This document shows, one piece after another, positions 1 through 8,514 of a stretch of DNA of 64,000 bases. This DNA comes from Agathobaculum sp. NTUH-O15-33 (GTDB lineage Bacteria > Bacillota > Clostridia > Oscillospirales > Butyricicoccaceae). The notes below the pieces were generated by a model. The model worked only from the letters and a program-made list of their open reading frames with translations. It had not been told where the DNA came from and made no database searches. How positions within the stretch are numbered: position 1 is the stretch's first letter; each line of letters opens with the position of its first letter. The stretch spans positions 2,731,001 through 2,795,000 of the forward strand of contig NZ_CP136187.1 of assembly GCF_033193315.1 (NCBI RefSeq), in the 5' to 3' direction. The position numbers and the translations under genes were made by a program.

Positions 1-20
1 GTCAGTTTTTTTATCTTCAT
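1..20 (-). CDS. Start of an unidentified gene running off the left edge
   Basis: An ATG at 20 reads MKIKKLT before the window ends. A good ribosome site (AAGGGGG) lies six bases upstream, immediately after the stop of the NusG_II gene, so this is the next cistron of the apbE operon. Too little is visible to identify it. In related Clostridia a heptaprenyl diphosphate synthase component I or an RNF-type gene often follows this pair, but nothing here proves either. Confidence 0.55.
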
Positions 21-30
21 GCGCGCCCCC

Positions 31-402
31 TTATGATACGATCGCGTCCACTTCGTTTTTTTCGCCCACCAGCTTTAGGACAACGCGGTTGGGCAGGCAC
101 ACCGCGGCCTGCCCCGCGCGGGAAAGCGTGCCGGTGCGCACGCACACCTGATCGCGGCAGTCCGCCCCGGCCATGCGCGCGGTCAGTCCGTCGAGTACAA
201 TGGTATTGTGCCCGTCCAGATCGATGGTCTCTCGGGTATCCGGCGTGAGCGCGACGCGCTGCGTCAGTTCGCCGTCTTTCCAAATTTCGGCGTAGAGCCG
301 GTCGCCCGCCGCCTGCATGGCCAGAAAAACCGCGAGCGCCGCCGCCGCAAGCAGCACGGCGGCGATGATGACGAAGTCGCCCCACCTCATTTTACTGCGC
401 AT
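31..402 (-). CDS. NusG domain II-containing membrane-anchored protein
   Basis: The product is 123 residues. An N-terminal membrane segment (about residues 10-30) is followed by an extracytoplasmic NusG_II-like domain with the typical Cys pair in CRDQVC and a later Cys in VCLPNR. The family is small, exported and of uncertain role, and is commonly found beside ApbE and electron-transfer genes. I chose the ATG at 402, which overlaps the apbE end by 11 bases and has AAGGG about eight bases upstream. The ATG at 390 is a possible alternative. Translational coupling to apbE is likely. Confidence 0.8.
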   Translation of the reverse strand: MRSKMRWGDFVIIAAVLLAAAALAVFLAMQAAGDRLYAEIWKDGELTQRVALTPDTRETIDLDGHNTIVLDGLTARMAGADCRDQVCVRTGTLSRAGQAAVCLPNRVVLKLVGEKNEVDAIVS

Positions 403-1405
403 AGGTATAGCCCTTGTCTTCTCCGTCAAAGGTAAAGGTGCACGCCTTTGCCACTGCGGGCGTGGTGTAGACCCGCTTGTCCGATGTGATGAACACCGCC
501 GCGACGCCGTTCGCCTCACAGAAAGCCATGCCGTCCTCCAGCCCCATCACGAACAGGGCGGTCGTGAACGCATCCGCCCGGGTCGAATTTTCATCGATCA
601 CGGTCACGCCGCGCAGTCCGCTTTCCGCCGGGTATCCGGTGCGCGGGTCGAAGATGTGGTGATACCGCTTGCCGTCCTGCTCGAAATAACGTTCATAATC
701 GCCCGAGGTAACGACTGATCGGTCCTCCACCGCCACGGTCGCGATATATTCTACGTTGTTATCCGGGTCGGCTATGCCGATCCGCCACGGCTTGCCGTTA
801 TTCGATCCGACCGCGTAGATATTTCCGCCCAGCATCAGCAAACCGGACGCATCCGCTTCCCGCAAAATGGCGGCGCATTCATCCGCCGCGATGCCCTTGG
901 CGATACCGCCAAGGTCGAGCTGCGCGCCGCCCGCCAGCGAAACAAAGCCGCTGTTTTGATCGACTACAATGTTGGCCGCGCCAACGGTCAAAAGCGCCTC
1001 GTCTATCTCGCTTTGCGCGGGCACGCGGGGTTCGTCCGTGCCGATGCCCCATAGATCGGTCAGCCGGGCGGTCGTGGGATCGAACAGACCGTTTGTTTGT
1101 TCCGAAAGCGCCTTGGCCGTTTGAATATAGCCGCCCTCATCAACCATGCCGGTGCCTGACGGGGCGTGGTTGATCAAATAGACCGCGCTCGCCTTTACGT
1201 TGTTTTCCCCGCTGCGTGTGCGGGACAGCAGGCCTTCCAGTTCGTTTACCCGCCGTTCGCACTGCTGGGCGGCGTCTTGCCCCGTCTCCCCCAGCACGGT
1301 GACCGACATGAAGGTATCCATCGCGAAAAAGTCCGTCGAATATTCCTTGGGCGCGCACCCACAAAGCAGTAAAAGCGGCAAAACGGCCGCCAGCATTCGT
1401 TTCAT
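392..1405 (-). CDS. apbE: FAD:protein FMN transferase, lipoprotein
   Basis: The 337-residue protein starts with a lipoprotein signal (MKRMLAAVLPLLLLCGC), so Cys17 should be lipidated and the enzyme held on the outer face of the membrane. ApbE covalently attaches FMN to Thr/Ser of exported flavoproteins. Family motifs are visible: DLGGIAKGIAAD near the middle, HHIFDPRTGYPA, and the Mg2+-binding RADAFTTALFVMG near the C-terminus. It is the first visible gene of a minus-strand operon with the NusG_II gene. No flavinylated target gene is visible in the window; one may lie beyond the left edge. Confidence 0.95.
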   Translation of the reverse strand: MKRMLAAVLPLLLLCGCAPKEYSTDFFAMDTFMSVTVLGETGQDAAQQCERRVNELEGLLSRTRSGENNVKASAVYLINHAPSGTGMVDEGGYIQTAKALSEQTNGLFDPTTARLTDLWGIGTDEPRVPAQSEIDEALLTVGAANIVVDQNSGFVSLAGGAQLDLGGIAKGIAADECAAILREADASGLLMLGGNIYAVGSNNGKPWRIGIADPDNNVEYIATVAVEDRSVVTSGDYERYFEQDGKRYHHIFDPRTGYPAESGLRGVTVIDENSTRADAFTTALFVMGLEDGMAFCEANGVAAVFITSDKRVYTTPAVAKACTFTFDGEDKGYTYAQ

Positions 1406-1478
1406 ATAGTATCTCCCGGTCTAATGATTTTCCTCACTTATTATAATGCACCGCCGGTCGATGCGCAATCCCCAATGC

Positions 1479-1521
1479 GCAAAAGCGCCCTCCGGATCAA
1501 ATATCCGGAAGGCGCTTTTGC
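1479..1521 (-). terminator. Terminator hairpin after amt
   Basis: A long stem (GCAAAAGCGCC, one bulge, then TCCGGAT) pairs across a short loop just downstream of the amt stop codon. On the minus strand the stem itself ends in TTTTGC rather than in a long U-run. Confidence 0.7.
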
Positions 1522-1568
1522 GAGGGATATAAAGATAAGGATAAGAAGGTGGTTAGGAGGCGGCGATA

Positions 1569-3296
1569 TTATTCATCGTCCTGCAGCGCGTCGAAGCCCT
1601 CCGCGCCGGTGCGCACCTTGATGACGTTTTCCACGTTGTAAACGAAGATCTTGCCGTCGCCGATGTGGCCGGTATACAGGACCGCCTTGGCCGTTTCCAC
1701 AACGGTCTCGACCGGCACGGCGGACACGACGACCTCCATCTTGATCTTGGGCAGCAGGTTCACATCCACTTCGGCGCCGCGGTAATACTCGGTCGCGCCC
1801 TTCTGCACGCCGCAGCCGATGACGTTCGCCACGGTCATGCCGGATACGCCGATCTGATTGAGCGCGTCCCTGAGCGCTTCAAACTTGGACTGCTTGGTAA
1901 CGATGACGACCTTGGATAGCTTGTGCGCGCCCGCTTCGTCCGTCACTCTGGTAACGGGCACCGCGTGCTCGACCGCCACCGGCGCGCCCGCAGCCTGCAC
2001 GGCCTGCATTTCGCCCGCCTTGGTGCCCAGCACCTGCGGAACGACCGGCATAAAATCCGCGTAGGCGGAAACGAGGCCGTGCTCGGGCTGGTCAAGACCC
2101 ATGACCTCCTCCGCCGTGGAAACGCGCAGACCGATGGTGTGCTTGATGAGTTGGAACACGATGGTCATCGTGACGGCAACCCACGCGATGACCGCGACGA
2201 CGCCGAGCACCTGAACGCCGAAGAAGCGGAAGCCGCCGCCGAAGAATAGGCCGAGCGGCGCGCCTGCGTCGTCCGTCAGGTAGTAGGCCAGCAGGCCGGT
2301 CAGCAGCGTGCCGGTCGCGCCGCATAGGCCGTGCACGCCGACCGCGCCGACCGGGTCGTCTACCTTGACCTTCTGGTCGATCAATTCAATGCCGAACACC
2401 ACGACAAAACCTGCCACGATGCCGATGACCGCCGCGCCCACCGGCGTTACGGCGTCGCAGCCCGCGGTGATCGCGACCAAGCCGGCCAGCGAGCCGTTCA
2501 GCGTCATGGAGACATCGGGCTTCTTATAGCGCAGCCACGTGATGCACATTACCGTTACCGTAGAAACCGCGGCGGCAAGGTTGGTGGTGACGAACACACG
2601 GGCCGCGGTCTCGGCCGCGCCGCCCGAAAGGGCCACCGTGGAGCAGCCGTTAAACCCGAACCAGCAGAACCATAGGATAAATACGCCGAGCGCGCCCAGT
2701 GTGAGCGAGTGGCCGGGAATCGCGCGCGCCTTGCCGCTCTTCGTGTACTTGCCGATACGGGGGCCGAGGATCAGCGCGCCGACAAACGCCGCGACGCCGC
2801 CCACCATATGCACCGCGGCGGAACCCGCGAAATCATGGAAGCCCAGCTCGGCCAGCCAGCCGCCGCCCCAGATCCAGTGGCCCGAGATCGGATAGATCAG
2901 AGCCGAAATGACCATGGAGTAAATGCAGTAAGCGGAAAACTTGGTGCGTTCCGCCATCGCGCCCGACACGATGGTCGCGGCGGTCGCGCAGAACACGGTC
3001 TGAAAGATCAGCGTGGACCAGCTGTGTCCCTCGCCCACAACGCCGTCGGCCAGAAAATCAAAGCCGCCGAAAACGCCGCTTGCCGAACCGAACATAATGC
3101 CAAAGCCAAGCAGCCAAAAGATCGGCGTGCCGAGGGAAAAATCCATCAGGTTCTTCATGATGATATTGCCCGCGTTCTTGGCGCGGGTAAAGCCCGTTTC
3201 TACCATTGCAAAGCCCGCCTGCATAAAGAAAACGAGCGCCGCGCCGAGCAGGATCCAACCGGTGTCAAGCGCGCCTGCTAACATAGTGATGTCCAT
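1569..3296 (-). CDS. amt: Ammonium transporter fused to a C-terminal PII signalling domain
   Basis: The protein is 575 residues; ordinary Amt proteins are about 400-450. Residues 1 to about 430 are an 11-helix Amt channel with the twin pore histidines in AAVHMVGG and GVHGLCGATG. After a short linker, residues about 459-575 form a complete PII (GlnB/GlnK) domain with the T-loop motif VQKGATEYYRGAE and the nucleotide-binding GDGKIFV. The position matching the uridylylated Tyr51 of E. coli GlnB is Val, so regulation is probably by ATP/ADP/2-oxoglutarate binding rather than by uridylylation. It lies 107 bases downstream of glnN, with an attenuator-like leader between them. Confidence 0.95.
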   Translation of the reverse strand: MDITMLAGALDTGWILLGAALVFFMQAGFAMVETGFTRAKNAGNIIMKNLMDFSLGTPIFWLLGFGIMFGSASGVFGGFDFLADGVVGEGHSWSTLIFQTVFCATAATIVSGAMAERTKFSAYCIYSMVISALIYPISGHWIWGGGWLAELGFHDFAGSAAVHMVGGVAAFVGALILGPRIGKYTKSGKARAIPGHSLTLGALGVFILWFCWFGFNGCSTVALSGGAAETAARVFVTTNLAAAVSTVTVMCITWLRYKKPDVSMTLNGSLAGLVAITAGCDAVTPVGAAVIGIVAGFVVVFGIELIDQKVKVDDPVGAVGVHGLCGATGTLLTGLLAYYLTDDAGAPLGLFFGGGFRFFGVQVLGVVAVIAWVAVTMTIVFQLIKHTIGLRVSTAEEVMGLDQPEHGLVSAYADFMPVVPQVLGTKAGEMQAVQAAGAPVAVEHAVPVTRVTDEAGAHKLSKVVIVTKQSKFEALRDALNQIGVSGMTVANVIGCGVQKGATEYYRGAEVDVNLLPKIKMEVVVSAVPVETVVETAKAVLYTGHIGDGKIFVYNVENVIKVRTGAEGFDALQDDE

Positions 3297-3315
3297 TTTG
3301 TCATGTACCCCCTTA

Positions 3316-3367
3316 AAATTTAAAAAGGCGTGTATTCTCCCCGCCTTTTACGGGGAAAATACACGCC
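3316..3367 (-). terminator. Intrinsic terminator/attenuator in the glnN-amt intergenic leader
   Basis: Plus-strand arms 3327-3343 and 3351-3367 form a 17-bp stem with one G-U pair and a 7-base loop. On the minus strand it is followed by TTTTT. It lies between the glnN stop and the amt start, so it either ends glnN transcripts or controls read-through into amt. Its 5' arm overlaps the AAAGGC hairpin at 3360-3375, so the two structures exclude each other. Confidence 0.85.
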
Positions 3368-3375
3368 TTTGTGTA
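3360..3375 (-). promoter_or_regulatory. Candidate ANTAR-binding antiterminator hairpin, amt leader
   Basis: The minus strand reads TACAC-AAAGGC-GTGTA: a 5-bp stem closing a six-base loop with A at position 1 and G at position 4. These are the loop identities known for ANTAR-domain RNA targets. The GGCGTGTA half is also the base of the terminator's 5' arm. The same loop, closed by the same C-G pair, occurs in the glnN and glutamate synthase leaders. Confidence 0.7.
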
Positions 3376-3403
3376 CGGGTCATTCAGTTTTTCCGCTGTG
3401 CGA

Positions 3404-5491
3404 TCAAACGTAGAAGAGAATGTCGGAATAGGTCGGGAACGGCCAGCCCTTCTTAGCGACCAGACATTCCAGCGCGTCCGCCGGTTTACGCGCGGCTTCC
3501 ATCGCGGGAATGACGGCGTCGTGGTAGTAATGGGCGCTCTGCTCCGCCGAGCCCTTGGGCGCCGAGGCCACCGCCTCGTCCAGCGCGTCGCAGTGGCTGG
3601 AAAGCGTTTCGATCAGGGACGAAAGCTCGGCAACCAATTTTGCTTCCATGCCGCCCGTTACGCCGATATCCTGCTTGAGGCGCGCGGTCTTGGCCACGCT
3701 CTGCTCGTATGCAAGGCACGCGGGCACGATCTCCTGCCGGATCATTTCGATCATGGTGAGCGCTTCGATGTGCAGCGTCTTGGCGTACTCCTCAAGCAGG
3801 GTCTCCTCGCGGCTTTCCATCTCCGCGCGGGTATAAACGTTGTGCTGCGCGAACAGCTTCAGGTTTTTCTCATCCGTGTAGTGCGGCAGCGCTTCGTCCG
3901 TCGAACGGAAATTGGACAGGCCGCGCTTTTCCGCTTCGACCACCCAGGCTTCGTCATAGCCGTTGCCGTTGAAGATGATGCGTTCGTGCTTTTTGATTTC
4001 GCGGCGGATCAGCGCGGACAGCGCGCTGTCGAAGTCCTCGGCCTTTTCCAGCTCGTCGCAGAATACGCGAAGCTCCTCCGCCACGGCGGTGTTGATCATG
4101 ATATTGGCGCACGCGATATTAAAGGACGAACCCAGCATGCGGAACTCGAATTTGTTGCCGGTAAAGGCAAAGGGCGAGGTACGGTTGCGGTCGGTCGTGT
4201 CCTTCGGAATATCGGGCAGCACGGCGACGCCGAGGTCCATCTTGGTCTTTTCCACATCGGTGTAATCGGCGCCGGAGACGATCGCGTCCAGAATACCCTG
4301 CAATTCGTCGCCGATGAACATGGAAACGATGGCCGGAGGCGCTTCATCCGCGCCCAGACGGTGATCGTTGCCCGCGTTCGCCACCGAGATACGCAGCAGA
4401 TCCTGAAACTCATCCACAGCCTTGATCACGGCGGTTAGGAACAGCAGAAACTGCGCGTTTTCGTGCGGGGTCTTGCCGGGCTCGAGCAGATTTTCGCCCT
4501 CGTCCGTCGAAAGCGACCAGTTGTTGTGCTTGCCCGAACCGTTGACGCCGTCAAACGGCTTTTCATGCATCAGGCAGATGAAGCCGTGCTTCTGCGCGAC
4601 GCGCTTCATGACCTCCATCGTCAGCTGGTTATGGTCGGTCGCAATATTGGTGGTGGTGAACACCGGGGCCATTTCGTGCTGGGACGGCGCCACCTCGTTG
4701 TGCTTGGTCTTGGCGAAGATGCCGAGCTTCCAAAGCTCCTCGTCCAGCTCCTGCATGAACGCGGCCACGCGGGGACGGATGGAACCGAAATAATGGTCCT
4801 CCATCTCCTGCCCCTTGGGCGGCTTGGCGCCGAACAGCGTGCGGCCGGTAAAAATCAGATCCTTGCGCTTTGCATAATCCTTCTTTTCAATCAGGAAGTA
4901 CTCCTGCTCGGGGCCGACCGTGGTGGTCACGCGCTTGACGTCCTTGCCGAACAGCTTCAGCACGCGGCTGGCTTGCAGGCTGATCGCGTCCATCGAGCGT
5001 AGGAGCGGCGTTTTCTTATCCAGAATCTCGCCGGTGTACGAGCAGAACGCGGTCGGGATGTATAGTGAGCCGTCCTTGACAAAGGCGTAGCTCGTCGGGT
5101 CCCACGCGGTGTAGCCGCGCGCCTCGAACGTGGCGCGCAGGCCGCCGGAGGGGAAAGAGGATGCGTCCGGTTCGCCGCGCACAAGCTCCTTGCCGGAAAA
5201 CTCCATCATCACGCCGCCGTCGTCCGTCGGGGAGATGAAGGAATCGTGCTTCTCGGCGGTGATGCCGGTCATCGGCTGGAACCAGTGGGTGTAGTGGGTC
5301 GCGCCCTTGCTGATCGCCCAGTCCTTCATCGCCGTGGCGACGACCGCGGCAACGGCGGGGTCAAGCGCCTTGCCCTCCCGAATGGTCTGCTTGAGCTTCT
5401 TGAAGGTGTCCTTGGGCAGGCGCTCCTTCATCACGGTCTCGTTAAAGACCATGCTGCCGAACAGCTCCGGTACATTGCTTGCTGTGCTCAT
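3404..5491 (-). CDS. glnN: Glutamine synthetase type III
   Basis: At 695 residues the protein matches the long GSIII family, not the roughly 440-470 residue GSI. The family-typical stretch [13 protein letters not shown] is present, as are [17 protein letters not shown] and an [19 protein letters not shown] segment for nucleotide and glutamate binding. It makes glutamine from glutamate, ammonia and ATP in the cytoplasm. I chose the ATG at 5491 because AAGGAG lies about ten bases upstream; an upstream in-frame ATG at 5530 has no such site. A consensus promoter and an attenuator precede it, and the ammonium transporter follows, so the two probably share nitrogen control. Confidence 0.95.
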   Translation of the reverse strand: MSTASNVPELFGSMVFNETVMKERLPKDTFKKLKQTIREGKALDPAVAAVVATAMKDWAISKGATHYTHWFQPMTGITAEKHDSFISPTDDGGVMMEFSGKELVRGEPDASSFPSGGLRATFEARGYTAWDPTSYAFVKDGSLYIPTAFCSYTGEILDKKTPLLRSMDAISLQASRVLKLFGKDVKRVTTTVGPEQEYFLIEKKDYAKRKDLIFTGRTLFGAKPPKGQEMEDHYFGSIRPRVAAFMQELDEELWKLGIFAKTKHNEVAPSQHEMAPVFTTTNIATDHNQLTMEVMKRVAQKHGFICLMHEKPFDGVNGSGKHNNWSLSTDEGENLLEPGKTPHENAQFLLFLTAVIKAVDEFQDLLRISVANAGNDHRLGADEAPPAIVSMFIGDELQGILDAIVSGADYTDVEKTKMDLGVAVLPDIPKDTTDRNRTSPFAFTGNKFEFRMLGSSFNIACANIMINTAVAEELRVFCDELEKAEDFDSALSALIRREIKKHERIIFNGNGYDEAWVVEAEKRGLSNFRSTDEALPHYTDEKNLKLFAQHNVYTRAEMESREETLLEEYAKTLHIEALTMIEMIRQEIVPACLAYEQSVAKTARLKQDIGVTGGMEAKLVAELSSLIETLSSHCDALDEAVASAPKGSAEQSAHYYHDAVIPAMEAARKPADALECLVAKKGWPFPTYSDILFYV

Positions 5492-5560
5492 GAATGGTTC
5501 GCTCCTTACTGTAGTAACTTTACCTGTCATGATTTACCCGGATCCCCAAAAGAATGCGGG

Positions 5561-5600
5561 AAAATAAAAAAATGCGCTGCGGGTCGTGTTCCCACAGCGC
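5561..5600 (-). terminator. Intrinsic terminator (attenuator) in the glnN leader
   Basis: The minus strand has GCGCTGTGGG, a 7-base loop, then CCCGCAGCGC and a U-rich tail (ATTTTTTT). The stem is 10 bp with one G-U pair. It lies between the consensus promoter and the glnN start, so it would end transcription before the gene unless prevented. Its 5' arm is shared with the AAAGGC hairpin. Confidence 0.85.
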
Positions 5601-5609
5601 CTTTGCTGT
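5594..5609 (-). promoter_or_regulatory. Candidate ANTAR-binding antiterminator hairpin, glnN leader
   Basis: The minus strand reads ACAGC-AAAGGC-GCTGT: a 5-bp stem with a hexaloop having A1 and G4. It begins only a few bases downstream of the expected transcription start. Forming it sequesters GCGCTGT, the 5' arm of the terminator, so it would act as an antiterminator when stabilised by an RNA-binding protein. Confidence 0.7.
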
Positions 5610-5620
5610 TTACACGCTAA

Positions 5621-5649
5621 ATTATAGATTCGCCTGCCGCCTTTGTCAA
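5621..5649 (-). promoter_or_regulatory. Sigma-A promoter of glnN
   Basis: The minus strand carries TTGACA (5649-5644), a 17-base spacer and TATAAT (5626-5621), both perfect consensus hexamers. Such a strong promoter fits a gene controlled after initiation, by the attenuator that follows. Confidence 0.9.
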
Positions 5650-5772
5650 GGGAAAACCCGTATTTTTTTCGTTTTCGGGCGTTTTTTATGATAAGAGAGT
5701 AAATCCGGCATGGTGAAGCGCCCGGTTTTTATGCAATTTGTGAAAACTTTGCGAAAAGGGCCCTTTTTCCGC

Positions 5773-5802
5773 TTGACGAACGCCCTTTCCATGCATTATG
5801 AT
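5773..5802 (+). promoter_or_regulatory. Promoter of the glutamate synthase operon
   Basis: TTGACG (5773-5778) and TATGAT (5797-5802) are separated by 18 bases. The expected start lies just before the AAAGGC hairpin at 5811, so the hairpin would be at the very 5' end of the transcript. Confidence 0.7.
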
Positions 5803-5810
5803 TAAAAACA

Positions 5811-5826
5811 CGGACAAAGGCGTCCG
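5811..5826 (+). promoter_or_regulatory. Candidate ANTAR-binding antiterminator hairpin, glutamate synthase leader
   Basis: CGGAC-AAAGGC-GTCCG forms a 5-bp stem with the same AAAGGC hexaloop (A1, G4) as in the amt and glnN leaders. Its 3' half is the start of the 14-bp terminator stem that follows. Confidence 0.72.
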
Positions 5827-5885
5827 CTGCCCGGAAGGGGCCAAACTGCACGTTTGGTTCTTTTCGGGCGGCGGGCGCTTTTTTT
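5820..5885 (+). terminator. Intrinsic terminator (attenuator) in the glutamate synthase leader
   Basis: GCGTCCGCTGCCCG (5820-5833) pairs with CGGGCGGCGGGCGC (5865-5878): 14 bp with two G-U pairs, followed by seven T. The apex holds a second small stem, CCAAAC/GTTTGG (5841-5857). It ends only nine bases before the ribosome site of the first gene, so it is an attenuator and not the end of another gene. Confidence 0.85.
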
Positions 5886-5908
5886 GTTTTGATAAGGAGG
5901 AACCACCC

Positions 5909-7006
5909 ATGCTGCAAAAAGAAGGTCAGGTACGCATTCCGGCCGGCTGCGCGATCTCCGGCATTTTCCATAAGGACGGCGCGCGCGAAAACGGCGCGCG
6001 TATCATAGAATCCATCCGCATGATGCACGACCGCTCCAACGGACTGGGCGGCGGCTTTGCCGGCTACGGCATCTACCCCGAATACGCCGACTACTATGCG
6101 CTCCATGTATTCTATGATACGCAGGCCGCCAAGGAAGAATGCGAACGCGAGCTGGAACGCCATTTCGATATCGTCAACCTTTCCAAGATCCCGACCCGCC
6201 GCCACCCCCGCATCAAGGAGGAGCCGATGATTTGGCGGTACTTTGTCGCCCCGCTGCCCACCCGGCTGGCCGCCAGCCAGATGGGCGAGCGCGAGTATGT
6301 CGCCCGCTTCGTCATCCGCATCAACCATACGCTTGCGGGCGCGTACATCTTTTCCTCCGGCAAGAATATGGGCGTATTCAAAGCGTCCGGCTTTCCGGAG
6401 GATGTGGGCGAATATTACATGCTGGAAAACTACGAAGCCTACTCGTGGACGTGCCACGGCCGCTACCCGACCAACACCCCCGGCTGGTGGGGCGGCGCGC
6501 ACCCCTTTGCCCTGCTGGACTGGGCGGTGGTGCACAACGGCGAAATCTCTTCCTACGATGCAAACCGCCGGTTTATTGAAATGTTCGGCTACTCCTGCGA
6601 CCTGCTGACCGACACCGAGGTGATCACCTATATCGTCGACTACCTCAGCCGCCGGGTCGGGCTGACGCTGGAAGAGGTCAGCCGCGTGCTCGCCGCGCCC
6701 TTCTGGTCCACCATTGAAAAGCAAGAGCCCGCTGAGCGCGAACGCCTGACCTATCTGCGCAACGCCTTCGCTTCCCTGATGGTGACCGGCCCGTTTTCCA
6801 TTTTGGTTGGCTTTACGGGCGGCTTGATGGCGCTGAACGACCGGCTCAAGCTGCGCAGCATGGTCGTGGGCGAAAAAGACGAAACGGTGTTTATCGCATC
6901 CGAGGAGTGCGCGATTCGCCGCATCTCGCCCGAACTCGATTCGATCCGTGCGCCGCGCGGCGGCGAGGCGGTCATCGTCACCCTGAACTTTGGAGGGAAT
7001 CAGTAA
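5909..7006 (+). CDS. Glutamate synthase, class II glutamine amidotransferase subunit (GltB1-type)
   Basis: The product is 365 residues with the Ntn-hydrolase amidotransferase fold. After a 13-residue propeptide comes Cys14 (AGCAISGIF), the expected N-terminal nucleophile. CHGRYPTNTPGWW and VVHNGEISSYDANRRF bind glutamine. It corresponds to the first domain of glutamate synthase as a separate protein, releasing ammonia from glutamine for the synthase subunit encoded next. AAGGAGG lies eight bases before this ATG. The stop overlaps the next start (TAATG), so the two are coupled. A leader attenuator controls the operon. Confidence 0.9.
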   Translation: MLQKEGQVRIPAGCAISGIFHKDGARENGARIIESIRMMHDRSNGLGGGFAGYGIYPEYADYYALHVFYDTQAAKEECERELERHFDIVNLSKIPTRRHPRIKEEPMIWRYFVAPLPTRLAASQMGEREYVARFVIRINHTLAGAYIFSSGKNMGVFKASGFPEDVGEYYMLENYEAYSWTCHGRYPTNTPGWWGGAHPFALLDWAVVHNGEISSYDANRRFIEMFGYSCDLLTDTEVITYIVDYLSRRVGLTLEEVSRVLAAPFWSTIEKQEPAERERLTYLRNAFASLMVTGPFSILVGFTGGLMALNDRLKLRSMVVGEKDETVFIASEECAIRRISPELDSIRAPRGGEAVIVTLNFGGNQ

Positions 7007-8511
7007 TGGCTATCGATTTTTTATATCCGGAATACGAGGTCGTGCGCAACAAGGACCGCTGCATCTCGTGCCGCGTCTGCGAGCGGCAGTGCGCGAACGA
7101 GGTACACCGCTTTGACCCCAGCTTCGGCTACATGACGGCGGACGAATCCAAGTGCGTTTGCTGCCACCGCTGCGTCGCTCTGTGCCCGACGCGCGCGCTC
7201 AAGATCGTCAAGACCGACCATACCTTTAAGGAAAACGCCAACTGGACCGGCAAGGCCATTTCCGAGGTATACCGGCAGGCGGGCACGGGCGGCGTGCTGC
7301 TCTCCTCCATGGGCAACCCGGAGCGGGGCCCCATTTACTGGGATAAGATCTTGATCAACGCGTCGCAGGTCACCAATCCTTCGATCGACCCGCTGCGCGA
7401 GCCGATGGAGACCAGAACCTTTCTCGGCAAAAAGCCGGGTCGGATCGAACGCGACGAGGAGGGGCGCATCCGTCCCAACCTCTCCCCGCAGCTTAAGCTG
7501 AACATGCCCATCCTGTTTTCCGCGATGAGCTACGGCTCGATCTCCTATAACGCGCACGCCTCGCTCGCCCGGGCCGCCAAGGCGCTCGGCACCTATTACA
7601 ACACCGGCGAGGGCGGCCTGCACGAGGATTTCTATGAATACGGCCCCCATACCATCGTACAGGTCGCCTCCGGCCGCTTCGGCGTACATAAAGATTATCT
7701 GGAGGCGGGCGCCGCGATCGAGATCAAGATGGGTCAGGGCGCGAAGCCGGGCATCGGCGGCCACCTGCCCGGCCTGAAGGTAGGCCCGGATATCTCCAAA
7801 ACCCGCATGATCCCGGAAGGAACGGACGCGATCTCGCCCGCCCCGCACCACGATATCTATTCCATCGAGGATCTGCGCCAGCTTGTCTTTTCGCTGAAAG
7901 AAGCGACCGCATATCAAAAGCCCGTGCTGGTCAAGATCGCCGCCGTGCACAATGTCGCGGCGATCGCGTCGGGCGTGGCCCGCTCGGGCGCGGACGTGAT
8001 CTGTATCGACGGCTACCGCGGCGGCACGGGCGCGGCGCCCACCCGCATCCGCGACAACGTGGGCATTCCGATCGAGCTGGCGCTCGCGGCGGTTGACCAG
8101 CGGCTGCGGGACGAGGGTATCCGCGATCAGGTGTCCGTCGTCGTGGGTGGCTCGATCCGCAACGCGGCCGATCTGGTCAAGGCTATCGCGCTCGGCGCGG
8201 ACGCCTGCTACATCGCGACCAGCGCGCTGATCGCCCTTGGGTGCCACCTGTGCCGCTCGTGCCAGACCGGCAAGTGCAACTGGGGCATCGCCACGCAGCG
8301 GCCCGAGCTGGTGCGCCGCTTGAACCCGGATATCGGCTGCGAGCGCCTTGTGAATCTCGTCACCGCTTGGGATCACGAGTTGAAAGAAATGATGGGCGGC
8401 ATGGGCATCAATTCGATCGAAGCCCTGCGCGGCAACCGGCTGATGCTTCGCGGCCTAGGCCTCACCGACCGCGAGCTTAAAATCCTCGGCATCAAGCACG
8501 CGGGTGAATAA
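7006..8511 (+). CDS. Glutamate synthase FMN/Fe-S subunit (GltB2-type, archaeal-like)
   Basis: In this 501-residue protein, residues about 12-60 hold two [4Fe-4S] ferredoxin motifs (CISCRVCERQC and CVCCHRCVALCP). The rest is the FMN-binding glutamate synthase barrel, with GEGGLHED, KIGQG-like KMGQGAKPGIGGHLPG, and DGYRGGTGAAPTR. The 3Fe-4S cysteines are in CHLCRSCQTGKCNWG near residue 420. It reductively transfers ammonia to 2-oxoglutarate to give glutamate. The fused ferredoxin domain suggests electrons arrive from ferredoxin or a flavoprotein; no GltD-type small subunit is in the window. It lies between the amidotransferase and GXGXG subunits. Confidence 0.93.
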   Translation: MAIDFLYPEYEVVRNKDRCISCRVCERQCANEVHRFDPSFGYMTADESKCVCCHRCVALCPTRALKIVKTDHTFKENANWTGKAISEVYRQAGTGGVLLSSMGNPERGPIYWDKILINASQVTNPSIDPLREPMETRTFLGKKPGRIERDEEGRIRPNLSPQLKLNMPILFSAMSYGSISYNAHASLARAAKALGTYYNTGEGGLHEDFYEYGPHTIVQVASGRFGVHKDYLEAGAAIEIKMGQGAKPGIGGHLPGLKVGPDISKTRMIPEGTDAISPAPHHDIYSIEDLRQLVFSLKEATAYQKPVLVKIAAVHNVAAIASGVARSGADVICIDGYRGGTGAAPTRIRDNVGIPIELALAAVDQRLRDEGIRDQVSVVVGGSIRNAADLVKAIALGADACYIATSALIALGCHLCRSCQTGKCNWGIATQRPELVRRLNPDIGCERLVNLVTAWDHELKEMMGGMGINSIEALRGNRLMLRGLGLTDRELKILGIKHAGE

Positions 8512-8514
8512 CGA

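Noticed and set aside
431..450. CAAAGGCG match inside apbE as a fourth regulatory hairpin
   Set aside because: The flanks do not form a 5-bp stem and it lies within coding sequence with no terminator.
3316..3367. Plain terminator of glnN with no further role
   Set aside because: The overlap with the AAAGGC hairpin, seen in two other leaders, makes an attenuator for amt more likely, though it may also end glnN transcripts.
7021..8376. Long minus-strand open frame opposite the glutamate synthase gene
   Set aside because: It is an antisense shadow of a well-supported gene in GC-rich DNA, with no family features. The same holds for long shadows at 3371-4438, 5729-6724, 11993-13285, 24564-25475, 25441-26745 and 45441-46793.
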